From assembly GCA_949752735.1 (NCBI GenBank), contig OX457043.1:42866587-42930586 (forward strand): DNA of 64,000 nucleotides, written 5' to 3'. A program made the translations under genes and the position numbers. Positions within the stretch are counted from its first letter, which is position 1, and every line of letters begins with the position of its first letter. Positions 22,520 through 34,300 of this stretch are shown one piece after another. The notes below the pieces were generated by a model that worked only from the letters and a program-made list of their open reading frames with translations, had not been told where the DNA came from and ran no database searches. The stretch comes from Lumbricus terrestris. Taxonomy: Eukaryota > Annelida > Clitellata > Crassiclitellata > Lumbricidae.

Positions 22520-25500
22520 TGTGGCGCTCGTCGCCGGTCCGCTCGCGGGCAACACGGTGCCTTGCCTCGTACTCTGACCCATCGGTCATATCCTCTACTC
22601 GCATCTGTGCCACTGGAGAAGAACGTCTCGGCAAAGAGGCCCGAAACAAGGTGTATAGCTCTGTAGCGTCGGATCCTGATGCTGCCCCGCCCGCGGCCAC
22701 CTTGGGGGTAACATCCCGAGCTCCAGGATGGCCAATCCTCGAAACAGGGTTCACTCTTCGGGCAGAGGTCCCTCGCTTAGAGCTCCTTTTCGCGGCTGCC
22801 AACTTCGCTTTCTCCTCCGCATGCACTGTGTTCTTTCGCACCATGTTACAGCGAGTTGCCGACGCGCCGTCACTTCTAACAGGTAATACCTGGCGCTGCC
22901 ATGAGGTCGGCCATAGAAGGCGACACCAACTCCACTCTAGGGGATCCAACCCTAACCGATATTGTGCCACCACCATTGTCCTTTGTCCGCAACGGGACAG
23001 TCAAATTCTTCGTATATGTTTTTCTGGTACCAGGCCTTTAGGGAGACCACCCGTATAGTTCGCTGGAAGCGAAACTATTTCACAATTCGCGCAACAGCGA
23101 AGTCACTCGTAACCAGGAATACGGCGCTTGCCAGGCGCTCGCGTACTTGTTTCTCACTCAACCCCGCGCTATCCCGAAAGAAAGGCGCACACTTGTACTC
23201 GGGACTGTCGACTCTTTCGCCGCAACAGGCGCCAACGGTAACTGACTTTCGTAACGCTTCTGACTCGCGTTTACTGTCCGCCGACCAGCATCGCTCCCGT
23301 ATAGGGGGCTTAAAAATTAGCTAAGGGAAACACAACTTCCTTAACTAGATTAACTTATGACTTATGGAACCGAGACACGCTGCGTAAATTAAAGGGAGCG
23401 GTTAGGGCAGCTTCGTTTAACCCTAACTTTGCAACTACGAATTCCTCGACCTGGCGGGGAAAACCGTAGTTTTGGCGAAGTAAAGCTTGTCGAGCCTTCA
23501 CCGTTTAATCCACCAAGGATACTCTCTCACTGGCGTTACAGTCCCGATCGTCTCGGTGCGCTGAGCCGAACGACACCGAGATCGACTAGATCGGACAAGA
23601 GCTGACAAAGATATGTAATACAAGGGAAATACACGGGCGACGGCCAATGGATCGCTTTCCGAAGCCCTTCCCCAGGAACAGGTAACACACTTACACGTAT
23701 ACAAGATAGAACTCGGCGTGACGTTCAATCTGACACCAACTTTCCGTTATTCGCACAACAACTCACAAAGTTACACTCACTCGACCAATCGTGGCCAGTA
23801 TCTACCTTGGACTTCAACCAACGCTGATCAACGGCGGCTGATATAGCCAAGCGATCGTATCAACGGCTCTGCTACTAGCCGATTCAAAGACCAGAGGTGA
23901 AAGAAAAGATATTCGGTAGTCAAAGAATATCGCAATACACTCGCAGACCTAGGGCACTGCGCGTTGCCCACACAGACCTGTCGGCTGCGGTCACTCGCTT
24001 GGTCGCGGCGCCGCGTAACCGAACTCTACGGGAAAAGATCGGGGGAAACTCTTCGCGAGCTCCTACCGTCGAAACCCTTCCAGATATCGCTTAACTCTCT
24101 TCCGACTGACTTGTCCCACTCAACGAGACGCACAATCTGACACCAAGATTGCAAGGATCGGGTAACAATTGACAAAGTTTTCCGGTAACCTTCGACCTCT
24201 CTCGCGGTCGCTCGGTCTTGCGTGCTGGCCTGTACTCGCTAGGCGAAGGCCGAGGGAAAACAAGTTTGCGCGCTTCTACCGTTGAAGCCGTAACCGTCAC
24301 TGACTAACTTTTCACAGGTAAAGTATTCTCCTCGTCGAGACGAACAATAGGACACCAAGATTGAACGAATCGGACGACAGATGGCAAAGCCGCTGAAAGC
24401 GCGGCCGGTCTTCGCGGCCTGGGCGAAAGACTGGAGAAATCGGCTAAGTCCCGTTCACGCGCGAGGCGCTCTCTCTCTAGACTATACCGGAGAAACCGTA
24501 ACAGCTACAGACAAACCTCCCACAGGGCAAGTCTTCTACTCGTCGAGATGAACCAGATTGTCGCTTAGATCAAAACGATTGGACCACAGGCTACAAAGTT
24601 ATTCCGTGCGCAACTACTTCGTCCGGGCGACCGCTGGGATAGCACGCGAACAGAACAGCAACGCACTTTCGCCACTCTCAAGGCAAATTCACTTATTCGG
24701 CTCTAACTCTCGAACGGGGCGAGCTAGACCAGTTTTCTTGACACTTTCACGGGCAAATCGTAGGCGCTGCACGATCCGATGCAGGTTTCAAGACGATCAG
24801 GTAAGTTTTCACCGAGTACGGCACTCACGGACACTAGGACTCGACGTCGATGCCCCGTCAGGCGCAGCACCGACCTCCGACCGAAGAGTCCAAGTACGGC
24901 AAATGATGATCCCACGACGATCGCAGAGATCACCAACCGCCGCCGTGCACAGTTATAAGATGTACCACAGCTTCAGATACCAGGGAACAAGGATTCAGAA
25001 TTATCGAGGCCTTACCGCTTATCTACGGTTGCGCGCTCGCCTTGGCCGGCCGTGCGGATTAACCGACGCGGGCCGCCGAAGGAAAACCTTCTTTCTTTTA
25101 CGCTGCAAGCACTCAGCGGGTCTGATTTCACACGGCACTGTAGGCCAGGAGACGTTTACAAGTCAAACGGGACGAGCCACCACCAACTCTCCCTGACGCG
25201 GTCGTAGCGCGGCGATGCCCAGTCGGCCGTCGCTAGATCGTCAATACACGTAACGTACAACCTCCGCGGGTGCGGATTCGCTCCGGATACAATATTTCTC
25301 GTCAAATTCACCAGAAAGCGTTTGGACACCAACAAACCAACGTAGCAATGTCAATTCAACGTGCCAAGATTGCGTGGAGAGCAATGAAACGAACAGAGTT
25401 AATATTCATTGCCCATAGAGTGATCGCCATCACTCTACACTAGTAGCAGAACACCGTGTGGCAGGCTTTATTCCACCGGAATGTCACTGTTTAAACGCGA

Positions 25501-25965
25501 TTTTTCAGCATGTGAAAAATCTTGGATAATTCGCCAAAAATCCATTTGTTGTCGGATCGTCACCGGGTTTCTTTCTATCGCTTCCCAAACGACTTCTACG
25601 TAACCTACGCCCTAAATTAAGATTATTGGACGGCCAGAAATTTATTTATTCTACGGGTGCTAAAATACCTAAGAGCGTTCCATAGCGATTTGGCTATAAA
25701 TGCCTCATCTTCGCTCTCGCCTGCTTCCAGCTGTGTTCCACAGGCATTAACTAACGGTCGCGCTCTAATAGCGTAGTGGTCGCGCTCTAATAGCGCATAT
25801 TTTCGTAGCGCATTTCTGCTAGGGGAAATTACGCCTTACCTATAATTGACTCTAACTACACGGTTGGGCTGCTTTAGGAGCGTCACCGTGGCTCCTGCCT
25901 GTCTCCAGCTTCAGTTTGACAAGGCCGCCGGTCGGAGTTTATCGTCTTGTGGCTGAAACGCCACA
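22520..25965 (-). repeat. 3' LTR of the giant gypsy element (3,446 bp)
   Basis: The offset to the other LTR is exactly 11,890 bp throughout, so no insertion or deletion separates them. On the element strand AATAAATAAA lies at 25641-25650 and AATAAA at 25469-25474, possible polyadenylation signals about 320 and 490 bp into the LTR. If one is used, U3 is short and most of the LTR is U5. The last 450 bp hold an orphan copy of the first 152 gag codons. Confidence 0.95.
23572..24600 (-). repeat. degenerate 160-212-bp tandem repeats inside the LTR
   Basis: The plus-strand core GACACC(A/G)AGAT(T/C)G, followed about 25 bases later by GACAAAGTT or GGCAAAG, occurs at 23572, 23732, 24139 and 24351. A more diverged unit lies near 24555, and another is implied midway between 23732 and 24139. 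The flanking words CGTCGAGACGAAC and CCGTAACCGTCACTG recur with the same spacing. The same array is present in the other LTR at +11,890. Nothing shows a function. A repeated regulatory or packaging unit is possible. Confidence 0.65.
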
Positions 25966-25979
25966 CTCTCCACCTCTCC
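25966..25979 (-). promoter_or_regulatory. polypurine tract of the giant gypsy element
   Basis: On the minus strand GGAGAGGTGGAGAG abuts the 3' LTR start TGTGGCG. It is purine-only except for one T. It is the expected primer for plus-strand synthesis and confirms the orientation. Confidence 0.85.
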
Positions 25980-28329
25980 GGCTGATGCGGAGCATCGGGG
26001 TCAACTACTCTACAATCTCTTCACGAGATATTTACCCTCCCGTCCCCGGGACTTATCTACCTAGATTTAAGCCCCTCGGAGGAAAACACTAACACGCTGT
26101 CCTCCGATCAAGACAACAGTCACATACAAGTACATAACAATTCCAGCAAAGTTTCAATGTTATGCAATGTATCAATTCTAGGCGTCATTCGATACGTAGA
26201 TCCGCCTTCGTCTTCCGATCCTCACCGAGATCTCTCGTACTCTAGCCGATCCAGCTCCAATTCCTCGGCTTCACCTACAACGCAAAACAGTCACACAAGT
26301 AATCTCTCACGCAGGGCCCTAACTTAAGGAGTTTGTCCAACACCAGAAGTCGAGTTCCCTTAAATTACTTATACCAGCTCCACCAAGGAGTCCACCCTTA
26401 ACGGTACTACAGTTCTCTCTCACCGGTAGGTTCTGCGCTACCAACCGTCTGGCTCGCCCAAATCTATGTGATCAAGGCGCTGTCGAGACGCCGAGATCAG
26501 AAGTGGGGCCATGTTTACCAACGTTCACTACCACCAACTTCTACGCGACCAAGGCGCTGCGAGCCGCCAGAGTCAGAAGTGGGGTATCCTTTCACTCACG
26601 TCGTTTCAACGACTCTTCCTCTCGCGGTAGGGTCTGCACTACCAAATTTACACGACCACCAACTCTATCGACTAAGGTGCTGCGAGCCACCAGAGTCAGA
26701 AGTGGGGTACTCTTCACACACACGTTCACCGTCAGGTCCACCTCGTTCCCCACACTTCTACGCGGTCAGAGCGTTGACGAGACGCCGAGACCAGAAGTGG
26801 AGTACTCCGTTTTCACCGTCAATTCCTTTTTCCGTTCCCCTCATCTCTGCGCGGTCCGGGCGCCGTTGAGACGTCCAGACCAGAAATGGGGTACTCCATT
26901 CTCTGTCATTTCTCTCGTCTTCCGCACATCCAGGCAGTCAAGGCGCTAGAGAGCCGCCAGGACTAGAAGTGGGGTAGATACGGCCTTTAGCCAACACAGG
27001 CTGTCACATGGCAACTCTCGTGCTCCCTCACATCTGCAGATCAGGGCGCTGTCGAGCCGCCAAGTCCAGAAGTGGGGTTTATAGTAACTTAAAACGATAC
27101 GTGCAGTTGCACGCGTTTAGGACCTAATACAAATACATAGGCCAACCAAAACGTTCAAGGACCGAACCTACGACAGCAACCGTTTGTCCGTTCCAGCAGC
27201 TTCCCTTGTGTCCCCGGAACCACAAGTCAATTGAAACGCTCCCTAACACAGTGGCGTTTCATAAGTACGGATTCATCAAAAGAAACATAACTATTGTCGA
27301 CCCGACAATTTCAGTAATCCTCGCATTAAGCGAACCATCGGCCTTTGTCCACAGTATCTTTCCGTGCCGTTCATCGATGCTACGCACCGGCTTCAGGATC
27401 AGAGATTTTCACTCGCGACAGAAACATCCTCACCCTAAGCACGATTAGCGAGCAAGGAACCGTAAAGACAGTTGTAGAGTGGCACCACTAAAACGCTTAC
27501 CCAGGTACACGGACGATTACTCCAATCCGTTACCTCACGAGAATCCGCAACCAAGCACTGACTGGCATTTACGGCGCAAGACCTCAACACACAGGAAAGC
27601 TTGACTTAAGACCCCGCCCGACGTTACCTACGTCCGTCAGCTAGGCAGGTGCAAGACAATCCCAACTACCACCGGACATTCTCCCCAAGCACTACCTGGC
27701 ATTTACGGTGCGAGAATTCCACGCCACTCTACTGGTATCTAGTCTCCCCTCCTAGACTACCAACCTTAGGAGCCCCTCTATCTCGAGACCTAGGCTCCAC
27801 CTAACCCGTAGGCTAGGGGACCTTAAGAAGAGAAAAGTCGCCACACTATCTCTTCACCTGGGATGTCCGTCCATCCCATCACCTACCATTAAAAGAAAAA
27901 GGTGATCGTAAACGTAAAGTGACTCGGACTTAGAGTCTTCAGGCAAATGCACTGAAAGTCCCACCGTGATCAGCGGTCAGCAGATTCAAAAGAACTCAAC
28001 GAAACTTCACCAGTCTCAGGAAACCATCGCCATTACGCGAATACGAGAAACGCAGGTCGCGTTCCCAATACGAAGCGGTACCACTGTAACGCTAACCCAA
28101 CCAGAGTCATCAAAAGGAAACCAAAAGCACTGTTCACCGACAGAAGTCGAAACTCACCGCAATCAAGCGGCGCAGAGACCCAGTTCGTGTCTCTTGCGTC
28201 TCCTGGCACTCACCTTGTACCACTGAAACGTCTTACAAAAGAAAACTCGTCAAATGGAAACTGAAATCTTTCACTGCCACATCCAAAGTCATCGCCATTA
28301 CGCGACGTTACTCACCGCTAGCCCAGACG
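25980..28329 (-). other. 2.36-kb non-coding 3' region of the giant gypsy element
   Basis: Between the gag-pol stop and the polypurine tract there is no minus-strand frame of note, so no envelope or accessory gene is seen. The region contains the array of primer-site-like units at 26459-27080 and smaller direct repeats: a unit with GGCATTTACGG(C/T)GC at about 27568 and 27699, and CATCGCCATTACGCGA at about 28024 and 28290. Plus-strand frames here are short and unlike known proteins. Confidence 0.6.
26459..27080 (+). repeat. array of seven inverted primer-site-like units
   Basis: Seven irregularly spaced units (76-123 bp apart) end with the plus-strand core CAGAAGTGGGGT or a close variant, at 26498, 26574, 26697, 26792, 26881, 26964 and 27067. 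Upstream of the core each has a GGCGCTG.CGAG.CGCC-like block. The element's own primer site on the opposite strand reads TGGTACCAGAAGTGGGGT, preceded by the LTR end GGCGACGAGCGCCACA. The units therefore resemble the LTR-primer-site junction placed in reverse orientation. In element RNA they would read ACCCCACTTCTG, the complement of the primer site and the same sense as the tRNA 3' end. Confidence 0.7.
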
Positions 28330-31300
28330 CTAGTCTAGCCGGCAAGCACGTCGGTTTGCGCGCCGACGGGGACTTTCGACGCTGTCCTCACCAGGCGCGG
28401 GGGACTCCGCGGGGATTGCACTGGATCCCACCAACTCGGTGTCTCCGGGAAATGGGCCAGCGTCCACGAGGGACTCCTCAACCACTTCCGACAACCAGCT
28501 GCGCGGGTGATCACCGTGAAAAGGTTTCAACTTATCCACGTGAACTACCATCGCCAGCGATCTGACACTCCTCTGTATTCGATACAGGACCGGGTTCAAG
28601 ACTTGTGTGACTAGGAACGGACCAGTGTAGACTCGCGTCCACTTGATCTTCCTGCCACACCGTAACCGTGGGTAGTAGTAATACACCCAGTCTCCCACAG
28701 AGAACTGGCTCGGCTTGACCCGCAGGTCGTAAGCCTTCTTTCTACGATCAGCTATCCTCCCCAGCTGCTCTCTCACCAGCTGGTAGGCGACTTCCATAGT
28801 CTCCTGTTGCTTCGCGACATATTCCTCCACCTCTACCTCAGACGGTCGATCACAGTCTACCAATTGGGCAAGAATCAAATCCAACGGAGTATGGTTCTCA
28901 CGACCAAGGAACAGGAAATTCGGCGTTCGCTGAGTGGCATCATGTTCAGTCGAGCGATAAGCGGCCATCACGTAGGGAAGATGGACATCCCAATCTCGCT
29001 GCCGTACAGACACAACTTTCCCAAGCAACGAATTCAAAGTCCTGTGGAAGCGTTCGATCATGCCGTTTCCGGACGGATGGTACGGAGTCGTTCGTACCTT
29101 GTCGATCTCCATACGTTTACACAGTTCCTGGAACAACGCCGATTCAAAGCACGAGCCCTGGTCAGTCAGAATCTGACGCGGCATCCCGAAGCGTGAAAAG
29201 ACGTGCACCATAAGAGTCTCTGCTACCGTAGCAGCTTCTTGGTTTCTTATGGGCAGAGCCTCGGCCCATCTCGAAAAGTAATCGATCGCTGTCAAAATGT
29301 ACTTGTGGCCCTTATTCGACACAGGATGGGGTCCGGTAATATCAATTCCGAAACGCTCCATAGGTTCACCGATCACGGGACATTGCAGAAGACCTTGTCT
29401 CGGAGGCTTCTCTCTACGATACCGGGCACAGTTGTCACAACGCTGACACCAACGTCGTACATCGTTCTTCCAACTCGGCCAATACGCTCTTCGTTTCAAC
29501 TTTTCAAGGCTCTTTCGCACACCGAAATGCCCACCAGCAAAACTGCCGTGCGTAACCTTAAACATCTCATGCCGAAGCATGAATGGCACAACCAGCTGGT
29601 ATCTCTCGGTCTCACCGGTACTCCCTTTCAACCATCTTCGAAACAGAACACCTTGGCGAACTTCCAACAGTTCCCATTGACTCAGCACTATCTTCGATTC
29701 CTCGCTCAGCGCCGCCGCCTCCAGTTCCGTAGGCTGACGACCTGACTCCTTCCAAGCTAAGACCGGACCAATCTTTCGGTCATCTAGCTGCTCCTTTCGC
29801 AACGACTCCTTTGTCCAACCGAGATCCTGACCCACGTCTTCAGCAGGCGCGACCGCAACAGGCTTTGCCTCGGCGACGGGACAGATCCACGCTGCGCTCT
29901 CCTCCGCAACGTCTTCCTCTTCAGGTCCTGCTCCCATGGGACCTCTGGACATCGCGTCCGCGTTACCGTGCTTTGTACCAGCCCGATGAACAATCTCGAA
30001 GTCAAACTCCTCAATCGTTTCAAGCCAACGGGCCTGTTGCCCAATGGGTTCGGGAGTCCTCCGTAGCCATTGCAACGCGGAATGGTCTGTTCGAAGACAG
30101 AATTTCTTTCCTAGGAGATACTGACGAAACTCCTTTAGGAAATATATCACAGCCAACAGTTCTCGCCGCGTGACGTTATAGTTCCGCTCAGCCGTAGACA
30201 GTAACCGGCTAGCATAGCATATCACGCGCTCCTCTCCGTCCTGTACCTGAGATAAGACCGCGCCTATCGCGTAGGCCGACGCATCCGTATCTAGGACATA
30301 CTGACCTTCGTCTTCAGGTAACGCTAGAATTGGAGACGACACCAATCTCCGCTTCAATTCCACGAATGCGTTCTGGCACTCTTCAGACCATCGGAACGGG
30401 ACATTCTTTCGAGTTAGCACGTGCAAAGGCTGCGCTACTACCGCAAAGTCATGAATGAATCGACGATAATAGGAGCACAACCCGATGAAGGATCGTACTT
30501 CACGCAGGTTTCTCGGAACAGTCCAGTCTTCGACTGCCCTGATTTTACTTGGGTCCGTCGCGACACCTTCCTCACTGAGGATATGACCAAGGAACAGTAC
30601 CTCTTGCTGCATCAAGTGGCACTTAGACGGTTTCAGTTTAAGATTGTATTCCTGCAACCTCTTAAACACCATCTCCAGACGTTTCATGTGAGTTTCGACG
30701 TCACGGGAAAACACGATGATATCGTCTAGGTAGACCAAACAGATATCGTAATTGAGACCAGTCAACACCAGGTTCATGAGTCGGCAAAACGAGGCGGGAC
30801 TGTTACAGAGACCGAAGGGCAGAACCTTGAATTGGAAGCTACCTCTTCTCGTAATAAACCCTGTCTTATGCTTATCTCGCGGGTGCAAGGCCATCTGGTG
30901 ATAACCTGCCCTGAGATCGAACGTGCTGTACCAACGGGCGCCACCGAGAGTATCCAGACTTTCGCGGATCAACGGCAACGGGTGCGCGTCTTTCCGGGTC
31001 TTCAAATTCAACTGGCGGTAGTCGATGCAAAAGCGCATACTCCCGTCCTTTTTCTTCACCATTACCACGTTCGACGCCCACTCCGACATGGAGGGCTCGA
31101 TAATCCCTTGAGTCAACATGTCTTCTACCTGCCGATCAATTTCAGGTATCATCGCAAGGGGCTGTCGTCTCAGTGTCTGACGAACAGGCCTCTCTTGCTG
31201 TGTATCTATCTCGTGCTGGATAACAGCCGTGTAACCAAGATCCTTTTCGCCCAGCGAAAACGTGGACCGATATCTCAAGATGAGCTCACGCAACCGAACT

Positions 31301-34300
31301 CTTTCTTCTACCGTCACTGTGTCAGGAACCTCTTCCCATAGTCGCTTCAAGACTGTCTCGGCCTCCGTGTCGACCGACTGACTAGCCGTCATACACACTC
31401 TTGCCGGCGGTCGTCCCTGGTGGCGCGACGCTTCCAGAGACGAGCTGGTGCTACCGAGTAACTCCACTCGCTCCAACCGACATTCGGTTCCGCTACCAAC
31501 CAACACATCGTTGTCACCAACATTCACCATTCGAATGTACACCGTCGACTCTTTGCCTGTCACTAGAGTTCGACCAATCACCAAGCCTCTGGACACTTCA
31601 GTAGGCGTAGTCGTCCAAGCTTCCGTGTCAGCTTGCAAATGGGGATACACCACAGACATCGGAACGTTCAATTCACATCTAGCCGGAACCATGATGTCGC
31701 TCTGTACGATAACCCTACGACACATAAGTTCGGTAGACAACTCTTTTAGCGGGATCTTTCTGTCGCCCAAAAAGACGCAACGACCAGAAAAGTCCCATCG
31801 AGCCTGATTCACCTCTAGCCATGACAATCCCAAGATGACCTCAGTCACTTGGTCCGTAACCAGACAAGGCAAGGCATACCATTGCTTACCAATACCAAGT
31901 CTCAACGTAGCTTCACCGTCTACTCGTATTTCGCTACCGTTCGCAGCCAGTAACCGCTGACTGGACGACGTCACTTTGCCAGGAGACACAAACGACCGTG
32001 GAACCAGGGACAATTCACTACCAGAGTCAAGGAGACAGTTTCGACGTGTCCCCTCCAGGCGGGCAACAACGTAAGCCATTCGGCTACCTCGCACCATTCG
32101 ATTCTGTGCCTGCTCATGCACCGGCTCACTCTTCACAGGCTCCGCGCCTTTCGTATCCTCTCTTCGCTCAGGCGCAGGCTGCGGGCAATCTCTGACCACA
32201 TGCCCTTTACGTCGGCATCGGAAACATTCAATCTCTGAGTTTCGCCAGCGATCCGGCTGAACGTCGCGACGTTGAAACGCCGGCCGCTCGCTTCGCCACG
32301 GCCCATCCGGTGCCCTTCCCGGATTATTCCATCGCTCATACTGTAACGGTTTTCCTGTCTGTACCCCAGAATCTTGTCTCATGTTCATCCGACCCAGTTC
32401 TCTTGTCAGATTTTCTAACTTCCGCTCGAGGTCCTCCACGCGACGACTCTGCTGTTCACTCGTCGCTGGGGCCTCTTTCGTCGTCTTCACTCTGCCATGT
32501 CTCCGGTCGACCTCCACTCCAGACGTGGCCGGACGACCGTACGCTTCTAACCGGACTGCGTGTTTATAAGCCGACTCTAGGTTAACGGGTTCTCGTTCCC
32601 TCACCTTCTGAGCCAACTCCTGATTCAACAACGCATCCATAAACGCGTCGCAAGCGACCGTCTCGACAACTTCATTCGTGGGACCTGGGTAGGCTAAGAC
32701 CATTAAGCGTCTTACCTCCTGTACAACAGCACTCAACGACTCGCCCGGGCCCTGTCGGTAAGCCCGAAGCTTCACACGATACAAGCTCGTCTGTTCGTCC
32801 GAACCGTATCTGGCCTTTAATTTCTCGACAAGGTCTTGCCACGTGACATCCTTCTGGGCTCCCATGTCCCATAACAACTGCGAAGCTGGTCCTGTCAACG
32901 CGCACATCAACTGGTCGGCTCGTTCCTGATCACTCCAGTTATTGCACCGTGCACACACTTCGAACTTAGCCAGAAAGGCAGCGATGGCTGTCTTCCCATC
33001 GTATTTCTCTAACTTGATACGGATTCCACGATCAGCCGCTGTCAGGCTTTTCTTACGATCCATAGGTGACCGTCGTACTCCCACCCTGCGATGACCTCGT
33101 CGCGGGCGATCACTGTCGTCACCGGAGTCGTCGTCATCTCCCGAACTCGGACTCCCGCGATGGCCGCTGGGTTTGCTCCTCCCAAGCGCCGTCGCTTTCT
33201 TGCACGTTCGACCAGGAGGCCTTATCGGTGAACTGTCTTCTTCACTCGAGGGCTCCTTTTCAGGCTTCTTGGTTAGCCTCTCAGACCGACGCGGTCTCTG
33301 CTCCACTGCTTTACGAACAGGCCGACCCGATTCTCGTAACTCTTTACCCTTAGGCACCAGCGCGGCTGCCTTTTTGTTACCAACCACGTCGTCACTGAAT
33401 CTCAACGCACGCGGACGTTCACCCGCCTTGTAAGCTTGCCGGCTTACCTTTTTCCTGTCAGGTGTCATTTTCCGATAATTAATATCAGCCTCGGTAGATG
33501 CATCGTCTGACGACATTATCCGTGCCCTGGCTTTCACCGGTCTCGGAGCCACACTCGGTAAGTCACGGTATTCCGTTTCAACGTTCGGCCGTACTTCCAT
33601 AGGAACCGTAGAGCCACGGACCCGTTCAGGTTTTCTCGTACCCTCTTGTTCACGGTAACTTTCTGTCAAGCGTCGGACCTCCGGCGGTCCTTGCACGCGA
33701 GACCATACTTCCATCGGCACCGTCTCTCTACGGGCCTCTCGATACTCGGGGTAACTCTCTGTTCTCGACAGCTGCACTCGCATCGAATCATTGTCTCGTG
33801 CCACTGGCGCTGGCCGTTCCTCAAACTTCCTCATTATCCACGCCATACCTTGTCGTAAGGCTAGCAGCTCCGCTTTCACATCAATGTCTTCCGCGTCTCT
33901 CCGTCGAGACCGAAATTCACCACCCGCTTCACCCACAGCTGAAGCACGTTCGCTTGCCTCCGAGTGTTGCACTCGAGGACTTTGCCTTTCGCTCGTGTCG
34001 CGAACCAGATTCAACGCTCTCGTGTCTTCAGACACCACAGGTAACCGGGGCCGTACAGTTTCTCTACCAGTCACAGGCGTAACATGACTCCGTAATACTC
34101 TCACTTGGCTTCCAGCGCCAACCTCAGGAACAGATCGTAGCCAGTTCTCAACTCCAGACGTTGCAGAACGTGGACGTCCACCAACCGACTCAGAGGAACC
34201 AACTCCATCGAGCGTTATCAAGTCACCAGTCGAGACTTGGGGTCGAACCTTTGGACGTGCACCAAAATAGTCAACCGGCCGGTAGTCAAGATGCCCAAGA

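Noticed and set aside
24558..25196. 212-codon plus-strand frame within the LTR, also at 36448-37086
   Set aside because: It is identical in both copies only because the LTRs are identical. Composition is Arg/Ser-rich with no recognisable domain, and it is antisense to the element. It would need conservation in other copies to be believed.
26468..26949. Repeated peptides such as RRRDQKWG and PPESEVGY as a possible gene
   Set aside because: They come from the primer-site-like DNA repeats read in different frames. The units do not keep one frame, so selection for protein is unlikely.
25980..28329. Envelope gene making the large element an errantivirus-like element
   Set aside because: No sense frame of useful length, no signal peptide or transmembrane segment was seen.
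28330..28620. Chromodomain at the integrase C-terminus
   Set aside because: After the GPF motif the tail is Pro/Arg-rich and lacks the aromatic residues of a chromodomain.
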